A stretch of 64,000 nt of DNA from Streptomyces sp. JJ66 (GCF_019303495.1 NZ_JAEVFI010000002.1:35398-99397), one strand, 5' to 3'; shown: positions 1-8,838, counted from the first letter of the stretch. Notes: a model not told the origin generated them from the letters alone. A program made the numbers and translations.

Positions 1-49
1 CGCTGGCAGCGCATGCAGGCGCTCGGCGGCACGGGCCGGTCGGGGCGGG

Positions 50-616
50 TCACCGGACCACCCCGGCGGCGCCGGGGCCGTCCGGCAGGTGCGGGGCACA
101 GGCACGGCAGGCCCAGGCGCCGTGGTCGGGGCCAAAGGCGGCGGGCGCGGTCGCGACGAGCACGGCCTCGCCGGTGGGCCGACCGCACCCCGTGCACAGC
201 ACGGTGACCGGGCGGCGGGGGCCGACGCGCTGGGCGACGCCGACCGTGAGAGCCTGCTCCAGCACGGCCGCATCCGTCCACGGACCCTCACTGCCGGGCA
301 GCACCAGCCAGCGCAGTTCCCCCCAGCGGCAACCGGCGGGGGGCACGGGGATGGCGATGCCGTCGCGGCCCAGCACCCCCACCCTGTCCAGACGGGGCCA
401 CCCTGCGGTGGCCCCGGGCTGGACGAACCACGTCAGCAGACGGCCCGGGGTGTCCTCGATGACGGCGCCGGAACGGCCGTCGAGCGCGTCGAACACGGCG
501 GGGGCGAGGGCGGCGGGGACGCGCACCGCGTCCCACCACACCCCCGCACGCTGGTACTCGATGGTGGGGCCGGGCGGCGGCGCCCAGGGCGGGATGGCTC
601 GGATATGCGTCTGCAC
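50..616 (-). CDS. Hypothetical protein with C-terminal zinc-ribbon-like CxxC pairs
   Basis: A 188-residue protein I cannot assign to a named family. The GTG start is preceded by GAGGGAT five bases upstream. Two cysteine pairs (C141/C144 and C170/C173) are spaced like a small zinc ribbon and suggest one bound metal ion; the N-terminal two thirds is Pro/Trp-rich without a membrane segment or signal peptide, so it should be cytoplasmic. It is divergent from the XRE/TPR regulator at 778, with about 160 bases between them, so the two could share control. Codon use is typical of the neighbours. Real gene: likely. Function: unknown. Confidence 0.7.
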   Translation of the reverse strand: MQTHIRAIPPWAPPPGPTIEYQRAGVWWDAVRVPAALAPAVFDALDGRSGAVIEDTPGRLLTWFVQPGATAGWPRLDRVGVLGRDGIAIPVPPAGCRWGELRWLVLPGSEGPWTDAAVLEQALTVGVAQRVGPRRPVTVLCTGCGRPTGEAVLVATAPAAFGPDHGAWACRACAPHLPDGPGAAGVVR

Positions 617-728
617 GGTATCCCTCAGCTCACGGTGGGTGACTTGCGTCTACTTGAGCATCGCCGCCGCCGCCCATACCCGGGATGACCAGCGCGGGTT
701 ACCGCCTCGGTAATACAGTCGTTGGACG

Positions 729-759
729 TTGCGAAACGGGGAAACCCCGTGCCTAGGAT
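729..759 (+). promoter_or_regulatory. Predicted promoter of the XRE/TPR-SLOG operon
   Basis: TTGCGA (729-734) and TAGGAT (754-759) are separated by 19 bases and lie just upstream of the ATG at 778. An AGGAAG ribosome site (764-769) sits 8 bases before that ATG. Inferred by eye from the sigma-70-type consensus. Confidence 0.45.
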
Positions 760-777
760 CGCCAGGAAGTTGGCCCC

Positions 778-2229
778 ATGGACGCCTCTACCCCAGGCCC
801 GCTCGCTGCTGAAATCCTCGACCGAGACGACCTACGCCGAGCCCTCGCAGAGCACGACTTCGCCGCTGTCTTCACCCTGATCAAAAAGTGGGGCGGCCTC
901 TCCCAGAACCGCATCGCCGCTGCCTGCCAGCTCACCCCGGGCAAGGTGTCCACCATCATCGCCGGGCAGCAGCAGATCACCAGCTTCGAGGTGATCCGCC
1001 GCATCGCGGACGGACTGCGCATCCCTGGTCACCTCCTCGGGCTCGCGCCACGGTCGTGGGAGCAGCAGCCAGAACACGACCAGCAGCAACCGCCAGAACC
1101 GCCAGGTGACTGGCCTACAGAGGAGGCACCGTGGCGCACCGACGCGACGGTGCACCTGGCCGCACACCTGACGAGGAGCGATCTCGTGATGGACCGCCGC
1201 GCCGCAGCACGCGCCCTGACCAGCGCCGCCATCACCGGCGCAGCCCTGCTCGACCCTCTCGAAGGCTGGCTCCAGCCTCCCGCCTCTCACGCAGCTCCGC
1301 GCCGCCGCGGCAAGCTCGGCGTCCGTGACATAGAAGAGCTGGAGGCAACTGCCCAAGCCTTCCGGCGCTGGGACCACAAGTACGGCGGCGGCCTGCGTCG
1401 CAAGGCTGTCCTCGGGCAGCTCTCCGAGGTCGCCGCGCACTTGGACGAACATCAACAGGAGCCCGTGGAGCGGCGACTGTACGGGGTCATGGCCCAACTT
1501 GCTGGGACCACCGCCACCATGGCCTGGGACTCCGGGCTGCAACGCCGCGCGCAGGACTACTACCGTCTCGCCCTGCGGGCAGCGCACGCCGGTGCGGACA
1601 CCCTCTTCGGTGCCAATGTGCTCGCGGGCATGGCCCGGCAGATGCTGTACCGGGACCGTCCGCAGGACGCGCTGGAGCTGGTACGCCTCGCGCAGGACGG
1701 TGCCCGCCACGCCGGGAGTCCGCGGGTGCGGGCCATGCTTCACACCCGGGAAGCGTGGGCCTACGCCGCGATGGGCCGCGCTGCCGCGTTCCGCCGGGCA
1801 ACCGAGCAGGCCCGCGAAGCCCTGGTCGATGCGACGCCCGGCGACGAGCCGTACTGGATCGCCTACTTTGATGAGGCCGAACTCGCCGGGGTCACCGGGG
1901 GGCGACTCCTGGACCTCGCGAGACAGGACCCGGCCGCGCACGCGGAAGCCGCCGCCGGGGAGATCAGGAAAGCGGTACAGCAGCGCGGCAGCGAAGCGGC
2001 GCGCAGTCACGCGCTGGACTGGATCGGGCTCGCTGAATGCGCCTTCCTCTCCGGCGACATGGCTGGTGCAGTCGAACACACAGGGCGGGCCGTGGAGGTC
2101 GCGCGCGCGACGCCGTCCGGGCGGGTCCGCGCGCAGATGGGACAGCTCTACCCGTACACGGTCGGCCGGGAGGTCTCGCGTGGTGTTGCCCAGGCGCGAG
2201 ATAGTATCCGCGACCTGCTGTCGAGCTGA
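778..2229 (+). CDS. XRE-family regulator with C-terminal TPR-like helical region
   Basis: A 483-residue protein. Residues about 27-85 form an XRE/Cro-type helix-turn-helix (SQNRIAAACQLTPGKVSTII, then a region ending in IPGHLLGL). A Pro/Gln-rich linker follows, and from about residue 200 to the end there is a run of Ala/Arg-rich helices resembling tetratricopeptide repeats, as in many Streptomyces HTH-TPR regulators that sense a peptide or protein partner. There is no signal peptide. The stop at 2229 is 13 bases before the probable GTG of the SLOG-fold gene, whose ribosome site overlaps this stop, so the two genes are an operon and probably act together. The HTH assignment is firm; the ligand and targets are unknown. 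Confidence 0.85.
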   Translation: MDASTPGPLAAEILDRDDLRRALAEHDFAAVFTLIKKWGGLSQNRIAAACQLTPGKVSTIIAGQQQITSFEVIRRIADGLRIPGHLLGLAPRSWEQQPEHDQQQPPEPPGDWPTEEAPWRTDATVHLAAHLTRSDLVMDRRAAARALTSAAITGAALLDPLEGWLQPPASHAAPRRRGKLGVRDIEELEATAQAFRRWDHKYGGGLRRKAVLGQLSEVAAHLDEHQQEPVERRLYGVMAQLAGTTATMAWDSGLQRRAQDYYRLALRAAHAGADTLFGANVLAGMARQMLYRDRPQDALELVRLAQDGARHAGSPRVRAMLHTREAWAYAAMGRAAAFRRATEQAREALVDATPGDEPYWIAYFDEAELAGVTGGRLLDLARQDPAAHAEAAAGEIRKAVQQRGSEAARSHALDWIGLAECAFLSGDMAGAVEHTGRAVEVARATPSGRVRAQMGQLYPYTVGREVSRGVAQARDSIRDLLSS

Positions 2230-2242
2230 GGAGGTGAGCCCG

Positions 2243-2731
2243 GTGACCACGCTTGCGGTGACTGGCCACATGGACCTGACCGACGACACCGTGCCCCTGG
2301 TGAAGGAGGCACTGCGCAAGCTCCTCGCTGACCACCAGGGCGGCGAACTGGTGGGCTTGTCGTGCATCGCCAAGGGTTCAGATTCGCTGTTCGCCGAGGC
2401 GCTGCTCGATGCTGGCGGCCGGTTGATCGCGGTGATCCCGTCAGAGGACTACCGGCAGCGGAAGGTGAAGCCGGACCACGCGCCGACCTTCGACCGGTTG
2501 GTGGAGGCCGCCGTCGAGGTGCTGGTGATGCCGCACGAGACGGCGAGCCGCTCCGCCTACGAGTCGGCGAACAAGGCGCTGCTGGAGCGCGCCGACCGGC
2601 TGGTCGCGGTGTGGAACGGCCAACCGCCCGGCGGCAAGGGCGGCGGCACGGCAGAGGTGGTGATGGCCGCCCGCGAGGCGGGTATGCCCGTGGAGGTGGT
2701 GTGGCCTGACGGCGCGGCGCGCAAGGGCTGA
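2243..2731 (+). CDS. SLOG-fold (Rossmann-like) nucleotide-binding protein
   Basis: 162 residues. I chose the GTG at 2243 because GAGGAGGTGA (2228-2237) is a strong ribosome site at good spacing; a GTG at 2234 is in frame but lies inside that site. The N-terminal strand ends in TGHMDL, and CIAKGSDSLFAEALL (about 41-55) looks like the SLOG loop-helix that contacts a nucleotide. A second half (ADRLVAVWNG, a Gly-rich loop, then TAEVVMAAREAGMPVEVVWP) completes a Rossmann-like sheet. The SLOG superfamily includes DprA- and LOG-type proteins that bind or process nucleotides and often occurs in nucleotide-signal systems. Operon with the XRE/TPR regulator. The reaction, if any, is not evident. Confidence 0.7.
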   Translation: MTTLAVTGHMDLTDDTVPLVKEALRKLLADHQGGELVGLSCIAKGSDSLFAEALLDAGGRLIAVIPSEDYRQRKVKPDHAPTFDRLVEAAVEVLVMPHETASRSAYESANKALLERADRLVAVWNGQPPGGKGGGTAEVVMAAREAGMPVEVVWPDGAARKG

Positions 2732-2736
2732 TGCGA

Positions 2737-2759
2737 CCCCGCTACGGGATGGAGCGGGG
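2737..2759 (+). terminator. Probable terminator after the SLOG gene
   Basis: CCCCGCT (2737-2743) pairs with AGCGGGG (2753-2759) around a 9-base loop, starting six bases after the SLOG stop codon. No T-run follows, as is usual in Streptomyces. Confidence 0.5.
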
Positions 2760-2984
2760 CCGCGAGCGCTGAACCTGCCGCGGCGAGGTGGCCCTGGGCG
2801 AGCCGGTGTCCATCACACGCGTCGCCGAACGCCGCGTCCATCGCGGCGGGATGCCGTAGTCGGCCGTGCCCCGCGCCAGGGGCGTGCCGCGCACGCCGAA
2901 GTACGCGCCCACCTGCGCCGGTGTCGCCGCCTCCCAGGCGGTGCGCAGCGCGAGGTGCTGGAGCGCGTAGCCGTCCAGCGGCAC
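2742..2984 (-). CDS. Possible small or N-terminally truncated protein
   Basis: On the minus strand an 80-codon frame opens at a GTG (2984) and reads to a stop at 2742. Nearly every codon ends in G or C, and the residues are well mixed (VPLDGYALQHLALRTAWEAA, then TPAQVGAYFGVRG), unlike the shadow frames here. The open frame extends upstream without a convincing start or ribosome site and runs into the promoter of the gene at 3099. It may be a small gene, or the tail of a gene whose front was lost. No family recognised. The frame continues far into 3099-4370 on the opposite strand, but that part is a shadow of the coiled-coil gene. Confidence 0.4.
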   Translation of the reverse strand: MPLDGYALQHLALRTAWEAATPAQVGAYFGVRGTPLARGTADYGIPPRWTRRSATRVMDTGSPRATSPRQVQRSRPRSIP

Positions 2985-3098
2985 CCCGGTGCGGGCAGGG
3001 CAGGCGGGCGGGGTGCCGGGCCCCTGCTCGCGGGACGGCGGGAGTGGAACAATGGGCGGCGGGTCACGGACGGTCGCGAGAACTCGGGAGAGGATTGC

Positions 3099-4370
3099 GT
3101 GGCAGCGTTGAGCGGGGGCGGCACGCGCTGGTGGGGCCGGGGCGGCGGACGGGCGGAGAGCGCGCGGGCCGAGGCGCAGGCCGCCAAGGACGCGGCGGCG
3201 ACGGCCTTCTACGAGCTGGACACCGCGCAGCGCGAGGCGCGGATCTCCGTGGAGACGATCACCGCCGTGGACGCCTCCCCCGCAGGCCGGAAGGTGGCGG
3301 CGGACTTCCGGGCGCTCGGGCAGCGCATCGACGAGGTCAGTCACGCCTACATCACCGCCGTGGACTCCCACGACCTGGATCGCGACGAGCTGGAGACCGC
3401 CGTCGCCCAGCAGGCGGCGCGCGAGCTGCGGCACGCCAAGGAACAGCTGGACCGGACAAGGGGCGAGCTGGAACGGTTCGTCCGCGCCATCGCGCCGCAG
3501 CTCACGCACGCCGAGGACCAGCTCGCCCAGGTGGCGCCAGCGGTGGAACGGGCGCGGCAGGCGCTGTTGGGGGCGACGCGGGCGCTGGACGGGGTGCGCG
3601 AGTCCGGTTTCGGCGCCGACGAGCTCGCCGCGCGGCTGGCGGCGCTCTCCCCGGAGCTGACCAGGCTCAACCAGGGCGCGGGGCAGCACGGCGTACGCGC
3701 GACGATCCGGCGCGCGGAGGACGTGCAGCGCCGCGCGGAGGCGGTGCGCGAGGAGGCGCGGCGGCTCCCGGAGCAGGCTGCGGAGATCGACCGGCGGCTC
3801 GCCTCGCTGCGGACCCGCGCGCAGGCGCTCGCCACCCGTGCGGACAAGGTGGAACCGGTGCTGAGTGAGCTGCGCCGACGCTTCAGCGCCGCCTGTTGGC
3901 AGGACCTCCAGCGCGTTCCGGCACAGGCGCAGGATGCCTCCCGGCAGGCGGAGGCCAAGCTGCGCGAGGCGCAGGCGGCCCGGGACGGCCAGCGCTGGGC
4001 CGATGCCACGGCCCTGCTGGGTTCGGTGCGGGCGCTGCTGAACGCCGGGGACAGCGCGGTCGCGGCGGCCGGGGAGCGGCTGGACCGGCTCAACGAGGTC
4101 GCTTTCAGCCACGCGCAGGAGACCGAGCGGGTGCGTTTCGCCCTGCGGGACGCGCAGCGGCTGGCGATGGCCGGGCGCCACACCCCCGACCCCCGGCACG
4201 CGCGCCCGCTGGACGACGCGGTGGCACGGCTGGAGCGTGCGGTCGGCGCCCTGGAGGACGGCGGCCGACACCCGGACTACTGGCACTTCCTCACCGAGCT
4301 GGACGCGATCCGCGAGACCGTGGCGGGCGTCGTGCGGGACATCCGCGAACAGCGCGGCGCGGCCCGCTGA
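3099..4370 (+). CDS. Long coiled-coil protein of unknown function
   Basis: 423 residues from a GTG at 3099, preceded by GGGAGAGGA. Open frame exists further upstream but lacks coding character there. The N-terminus holds a short Gly/Arg/Trp stretch (GGTRWWGRGGG); almost all the rest is charged, Ala/Leu-rich helix with heptad character (for example residues about 100-320), which predicts a long coiled coil. There are no membrane segments and no catalytic motif. Streptomyces carries many such cytoskeletal or scaffold-like proteins, but I cannot assign this one to a named system. It appears monocistronic, with about 208 bases to the next gene. Confidence 0.8.
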   Translation: MAALSGGGTRWWGRGGGRAESARAEAQAAKDAAATAFYELDTAQREARISVETITAVDASPAGRKVAADFRALGQRIDEVSHAYITAVDSHDLDRDELETAVAQQAARELRHAKEQLDRTRGELERFVRAIAPQLTHAEDQLAQVAPAVERARQALLGATRALDGVRESGFGADELAARLAALSPELTRLNQGAGQHGVRATIRRAEDVQRRAEAVREEARRLPEQAAEIDRRLASLRTRAQALATRADKVEPVLSELRRRFSAACWQDLQRVPAQAQDASRQAEAKLREAQAARDGQRWADATALLGSVRALLNAGDSAVAAAGERLDRLNEVAFSHAQETERVRFALRDAQRLAMAGRHTPDPRHARPLDDAVARLERAVGALEDGGRHPDYWHFLTELDAIRETVAGVVRDIREQRGAAR

Positions 4371-4565
4371 CCTCTCCCCCCGTCGCACCGGTCCGGCTCT
4401 GCCCCGGGAGTTCAGCAGCGCGGCCCAGCGGTCACCCGGATGGCTCCGGCGTTGGCTCCGTACGTCGGCTCGGTGTCTCTCCCACCGCAGGGGCAGGGCC
4501 AGGGCGCGTCCCCAGTCGGCTCCGGCAGCCCGGTTCCCGCACGGGACCGGCGTCCGGGAGGCCGC

Positions 4566-4571
4566 TATCCT
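4566..4571 (+). promoter_or_regulatory. Leaderless -10 box of the FmdB-like gene
   Basis: TATCCT lies exactly 7 bases before the ATG at 4579 and no ribosome site is present between them, so the transcript probably begins at the start codon. Confidence 0.5.
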
Positions 4572-4578
4572 GCGCGGT

Positions 4579-4806
4579 ATGCCCAGATACGAGTTCCGGT
4601 GCCGCGCGTGCGGTACGTCTTTCGAGGTCAGTCGTCCGATGGCGCAGTCCAGCGCACCCGCGTCCTGCCCTCAGGGCCATGCGGACACCGTGAAGCTGCT
4701 GTCCGCGGTCGCGGTGGGCGGCACCACGACGGCCACGGGCAGCGCGGCCCCGGCGGCGGGCGGCGGTGGCGGTGGGGGTTGCTGCGGGGGCGGCTGCTGC
4801 GGCTGA
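4579..4806 (+). CDS. FmdB-type zinc-ribbon protein
   Basis: 75 residues. The N-terminus MPRYEFRCRACGTSFEV is the signature of the FmdB/CxxC_CXXC_SSSS family: a strand, then CRAC, with a later CPQGH supplying the remaining metal ligands. The family is thought to bind zinc and some members act as putative regulators, but the function is not established. The C-terminal third is an unusual low-complexity tail: a run of glycines, then two cysteine pairs separated by Gly (CCGGGCCG), which could bind extra metal. Its -10 box suggests a leaderless mRNA. It reads in the same direction as the DUF4383 gene 121 bases downstream. Confidence 0.85.
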   Translation: MPRYEFRCRACGTSFEVSRPMAQSSAPASCPQGHADTVKLLSAVAVGGTTTATGSAAPAAGGGGGGGCCGGGCCG

Positions 4807-4927
4807 ACGCGCGGGCCGCGACTGAGCCCACGGGCCGCCCGCGCCGCCCGGGTCCCGGTTGAGACCCGCGCGGGGCGGGCGGATGCTGGTGGGTGACGGT
4901 GCTCGTCGAGGACGCCCGGAGGCCCCC

Positions 4928-5506
4928 GTGACCCTGCGCCCGTTCACCCTCGCGCCCCACGTCACCCTCGCCGAGCACCTGCCGGTGGATCACCGGCTCA
5001 GCCAGGTGTACCGCTTCGGTGCCGGGCTGATGGGCCTGGCGCTGATCGTATTCGGCGTCCTCGGCCTCATTGACTGGGAGAGCTTCTTCGGCGCCGAAGG
5101 CAACCCGGCGCTCGGGCTGAGCACCAATGGCGCGCTCAGCGTGCTGTCGATCGCCGTCGGCCTGCTGCTCGGCTACGGGGCGGTGCGCGGCGGGAACTTC
5201 GCCTCAGTGCTGAACACGGTGCTCGGCGTCGCGTTCGTGCTGTCCGGCTTCGTCAACCTGGCACTGCTGGAGACGCGGTTCAACGTGCTGGCGTTCGGGA
5301 TCTCCAACGTCATCTTCAGCTTCGTATACGGCCTGGTGCTCGCCGTCTTCGGCATGTACGGGCGGGTCTCCAGCAAGCTGCCGTACGACAACCCGTACCA
5401 CCGGGCGCGGCACCCGGACCGCGTCGCGTACGAGGAGCGCCGCCGCGCGGAACTGCGGCGGCAGCGGCTCGCCGTGCTGCCACGGCGGGACGTTCCCCCG
5501 CGCTGA
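4928..5506 (+). CDS. DUF4383-type integral membrane protein
   Basis: 192 residues. I use the GTG at 4928 because GGAGG (4918-4922) lies 5 bases upstream; an open frame begins earlier but is not supported. Four hydrophobic segments are visible (about 35-57, 76-96, 104-125, 132-155), with the short loop DWESFFGAEGNPALGLSTN between the first and second, followed by a charged cytoplasmic tail rich in Arg (ERRRAELRRQRLA). This matches DUF4383 proteins, common in actinomycetes and of unknown function. It converges with the HAD gene at 5574. Membrane topology is clear; role unknown. Confidence 0.8.
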   Translation: MTLRPFTLAPHVTLAEHLPVDHRLSQVYRFGAGLMGLALIVFGVLGLIDWESFFGAEGNPALGLSTNGALSVLSIAVGLLLGYGAVRGGNFASVLNTVLGVAFVLSGFVNLALLETRFNVLAFGISNVIFSFVYGLVLAVFGMYGRVSSKLPYDNPYHRARHPDRVAYEERRRAELRRQRLAVLPRRDVPPR

Positions 5507-5573
5507 GCGCTGAGACGCCGCGCGGAGCCGGAGCCGCACGCGCGGACGGCCGGACGTGGCTGGCTCGCCGGGC

Positions 5574-6392
5574 CTACCCGGTGACGGAGTGCAGCGCTTC
5601 GGCGAGGATGCGTTCGCCCGCGCTGACGCCGCACTCGGTGAGGGCGGTGACGTGCGGCGCGCTCCAGCCGGTGTCGGCCAGCTCGCCGTGGCCGGGGCGC
5701 CAGCCCGCGTCGGCGGCCAGCAGCAGGTCGGTGTCCAGCAGGGAGTCCCCGGCGGCGAGCGTGCGCGTGGTCCCGGCGCGGCGTACGACCTCGGCGAGGG
5801 CGGCGCTCTTGGTCAGCGGACGCGGCACCGCGTACACCTTGCGGCCCTGCACCGAGACGGTCCAGCCCAGCGGCTCCGCCCAGGCGGCCAGCTCCTTGAT
5901 CCACGCCCCGGGCAGCAGCGCGCGGTCCACGACGAGGTAGGCGAACAGGTCCTCGGCGGTGCGCTCCTTGAGCAGCCACGCCGCATCGGCGGTGCGCCGC
6001 AGGTGGTCTTGCACCTGGGCCAGCGGGGCGCACTCCCCGGCCAGCCGGTCGCGCACCGCGCGGTTCCAGTCGTGGTCGGTGCGGCCGTCCACCAGCAGGT
6101 GGCCGCCGTTGGCGCAGATCGCGTAGGGCGCGGGCGGCCCGGGCAGGTGGACGCGGCGATACTGCTCGCGGGTGCGCGTGGTGGCCGGTACGAAGACGCT
6201 GTGCCCGGCCAGCCGTGGCAGCAGCTGCGCGGCCCGCTCGGTGACGTACGACAGGGGCCGCGCGTCGTAGACCTCCACGCACAGCAGGCGCGGGGCGTCG
6301 GCGTCCGGCATGCTCAGGCGCAGGGCGGCGGCCGAGTAGATGAGGGTGCGGTCCAGGTCGCTGGCGACGAGCACGGTGGGGGTGGGGGTCAC
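5574..6392 (-). CDS. HAD-superfamily phosphatase of the Ter-associated biosynthetic operon
   Basis: 272 residues from a GTG at 6392 that overlaps the TGA of the upstream PRTase gene (GTGA), so translation is coupled. Near the N-terminus DLDRTL gives the HAD nucleophile motif DxDxT (about residues 12-16), and AAGDSLLDTDLL near residue 215 is the GDxxxD metal-binding motif IV. The cap region between them resembles sucrose-phosphatase/Cof-type HADs. In Ter-linked operons (Anantharaman, Iyer and Aravind) a HAD of this kind is proposed to remove a phosphate from a nucleoside-like product. Third gene of the operon running from 10089 to 5574. Substrate not known. Confidence 0.85.
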   Translation of the reverse strand: MTPTPTVLVASDLDRTLIYSAAALRLSMPDADAPRLLCVEVYDARPLSYVTERAAQLLPRLAGHSVFVPATTRTREQYRRVHLPGPPAPYAICANGGHLLVDGRTDHDWNRAVRDRLAGECAPLAQVQDHLRRTADAAWLLKERTAEDLFAYLVVDRALLPGAWIKELAAWAEPLGWTVSVQGRKVYAVPRPLTKSAALAEVVRRAGTTRTLAAGDSLLDTDLLLAADAGWRPGHGELADTGWSAPHVTALTECGVSAGERILAEALHSVTG

Positions 6393-8782
6393 GAGGCGGC
6401 CTTTCCGTCGGCGCCGGTGGCGCCCCGGGTGTAGCGGGGGTGGATGAGGCCGACGCAGGTGTAGGGCAGGTCGTCGGTCTCCTCGACGGGCACGCCGCGC
6501 TGCTCGGCCAGCAGCCGGACGTGGTCGAGGTCGGCACCCGCGCCCCGGCGGGCCAGCACGCGCCAGGGGACGCGGCGCAGCAGCACCCGCGTGGTCTCCC
6601 CGACGCCGGGTTTGACGAGGTTGACGTCGCCGATGCCGTACCCCTCGCTGATGCGTTCCACCGCGTGCCAGCCCGCCCAGGTGGGGGCGCGGTCGGCGGC
6701 GCGCAGGGCGGCGGAGTCGGCCTTGGCGTCGGCGGTGACGGCGGGGAAGTGCGCGGCGACGGCGTCCAGGAAGTGCGCGGAGAGGTCGGCACCGGCCAGG
6801 TCGCGGTAGAACTTCGCGCCGTGGAAGTCGCCGGGGCCCACGAGGTCGGCGCGCAGCACCGTGCGGGAGACGAGCCCGGAGACGGTGGAGTTCAGGCACG
6901 CGGAGGGGATCAGGTAGTCCTCGCGGGTGCCGTAGGTGCGCACACAGCCGCCGGGGTCGGCCAGGACGGCGAGGTCGGGGTCGAAGCCGGGGTACGGGCG
7001 CAGGGCGTCGGCCAGTTCGCGGGTGATGGCGCCCTTGCCCGTCCAGCCATCGACGAATACCACGTCGGCCGGGTCGTGGTGGGCGGCCAGCCAGCGCACG
7101 GCGGTGGTGTCGATGCCCCGGCCGCGCACGATGGAGATCGCGTAGTGCGGCAGGTCCAGCCCGTGGGTGTGGGCGGCGTAGCGGCGCATCAGGACGCCGA
7201 CGGGCGTACCGGCGCGGGCGAGCGAGACGAGGACCGGGCGCGGGCCGCGTTCGGCGAGCACGGTCTCGGTGACGGCGCCGACGGCGCGGGCGACCCGGGC
7301 GGCGGATACCGTGAGCGCCGAGTGGAACAGGCGCTGGTACTCCGGGCTCGGCTGGTACTCCACGGGCAGCGACTCGGCGTAGTGGGCGCCGCCGCGCTGG
7401 ATCGCCTCCTCGCGCTCCTCGGTGGGCGCTTCGAGTGCGGCGTCGGAGAGGTCCTGAAGCAGCCAGCCGCAGTCCTCGGCGGGGTAGGAGGAGAAGTGCG
7501 GGCCGTGCAGCGGGCGGGGCAGCGGGGCGGGGGCGGGCACGGTGACCACCACGACGCGCGGCGTGCGCTCGGCCAGCCGCGCGAGCAATCCGCCGGGGGC
7601 GTGCAGGGCCGGGGTGTCGGCGGGGGTGTCGGTGACGACGACGACCGCGTCGAAGGCGTCGGCGTCCGCGCTGGGCGGGATGTTGTAGGCGTAGCGGGGG
7701 CCGGGGCCGTCGGCGGGGGTGTCGTGGGCGGGGAAGACCAGGCGGTGCCGGATGGCGTACCCGGGGTCGTCCACGGCCAGCACCGGGGAGCGGGTGGTGG
7801 TGGAGAACCGCACCTCGGCGCCGGTCGCGCCGGTCAGCGCGTCGGCGAGCCGCAGCGGGGTGTAGATCAGCTCCTCGGTGCCCAGGACGAGGACGCGGGC
7901 GGCGCCGTGGGGCAGCGCGGCGGCGAGGCGGTCGGCCATGGCGGGCAGCGCGGCGTCCAGCCGGGCGCGGTGCTCGGGGGTGAAGCCGTGCCGCCCGCCG
8001 TCGGGCAGCCCGGCGGGCCAGCCGAGCGCGACGCGGATGACCTCGCGGGCCTGGTGGGGTGCGGTGCGCTCGGTGGGGGTCTGCCCGGGGTCGGGCTGGG
8101 CGGAGATCAGCGCTGCGGCGCGGTCGAGCACGTCGGGCGGCAGGGTCAGGGTGCCGTGGGCGAGGGCGACGACGTCGATGCGGGCGCCGAGTTCGGTGGC
8201 GAACTCCTCCAGCGCGGCGGCGTCCCGGGGTGCGCGCATGTCGGTGAGGGCGACGACGGCGTACCGGTCGCGGGGGAAGGCGTGGTGCAGCGCGGCGATG
8301 GTGTTGCGCACGGTGCGGCCGGTGGAGAACTCGTCGTCCACCAGCACCAGCGGGCCGTCCGTCGCCAGGAGTCCCGGGTCCTCGGGCAGCAGCAGGTGCG
8401 AGGTGTGGTGCGAGTGCTCCTCCTCGAACCCGGCGGCCTGGGTGTAGCCGGGGACCGGACGCCGGGTGGAGTGCAGGTAGGGGGCGTGGCCGATGCCGTC
8501 GGCCACGCAGTGCCCGAGCCCGGTGGCCGTCTCGGCGTACCCGAGCACGACGGCCCGGGCGGCGGCGTCCTCGCCCAGCAGTTCCCGCACGCGGTGTCCC
8601 AGGCCCAGCGCGGTGCCGTACACCACCGCCGGGTGCTGCGGCACGTGCTTGCCCAGCACGTTCGACACCAGCAGGTGCGCCCGCTTGGGGTTGCGGCGCA
8701 CGGCCAGCCCCAGCAGCTCCCGTACGCCGTCCCCGGCCAGCTCGACGCCGAGCCGGTCAGCCGTCCACGCACCCGTCCACAT
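6389..8782 (-). CDS. Fused PRTase-TRSP-PRTase-Pelota protein of the Ter system
   Basis: 797 residues from the ATG at 8782, with AGGAAG 8 bases upstream. Domains in order: a phosphoribosyltransferase-like domain with the PRPP loop VLVDDEFSTGRT (about 146-157); a TRSP-type middle domain (about 245-430, containing LVLGTEELIYTPLRLA); a second PRTase-like segment (about 520-690, with VLVSLARAGTPVGV and VVFVDGWTGKGAI); and a C-terminal Pelota/L7Ae-like RNA-binding segment (about 735-797, ending TCVGLIHPRY). These parts are described in the literature for Ter-associated biosynthesis, sometimes as separate genes; here all are in one chain. Expected to join a base-like unit to PRPP. Second gene of the operon; its stop overlaps the HAD start. 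Catalysis is inferred. Confidence 0.85.
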   Translation of the reverse strand: MWTGAWTADRLGVELAGDGVRELLGLAVRRNPKRAHLLVSNVLGKHVPQHPAVVYGTALGLGHRVRELLGEDAAARAVVLGYAETATGLGHCVADGIGHAPYLHSTRRPVPGYTQAAGFEEEHSHHTSHLLLPEDPGLLATDGPLVLVDDEFSTGRTVRNTIAALHHAFPRDRYAVVALTDMRAPRDAAALEEFATELGARIDVVALAHGTLTLPPDVLDRAAALISAQPDPGQTPTERTAPHQAREVIRVALGWPAGLPDGGRHGFTPEHRARLDAALPAMADRLAAALPHGAARVLVLGTEELIYTPLRLADALTGATGAEVRFSTTTRSPVLAVDDPGYAIRHRLVFPAHDTPADGPGPRYAYNIPPSADADAFDAVVVVTDTPADTPALHAPGGLLARLAERTPRVVVVTVPAPAPLPRPLHGPHFSSYPAEDCGWLLQDLSDAALEAPTEEREEAIQRGGAHYAESLPVEYQPSPEYQRLFHSALTVSAARVARAVGAVTETVLAERGPRPVLVSLARAGTPVGVLMRRYAAHTHGLDLPHYAISIVRGRGIDTTAVRWLAAHHDPADVVFVDGWTGKGAITRELADALRPYPGFDPDLAVLADPGGCVRTYGTREDYLIPSACLNSTVSGLVSRTVLRADLVGPGDFHGAKFYRDLAGADLSAHFLDAVAAHFPAVTADAKADSAALRAADRAPTWAGWHAVERISEGYGIGDVNLVKPGVGETTRVLLRRVPWRVLARRGAGADLDHVRLLAEQRGVPVEETDDLPYTCVGLIHPRYTRGATGADGKAAS

Positions 8783-8838
8783 CACACGTTCTTCCTGTCG
8801 CTTTGTCACCGGTCGCTGCCGCGTCACGCGTCGCCGCG

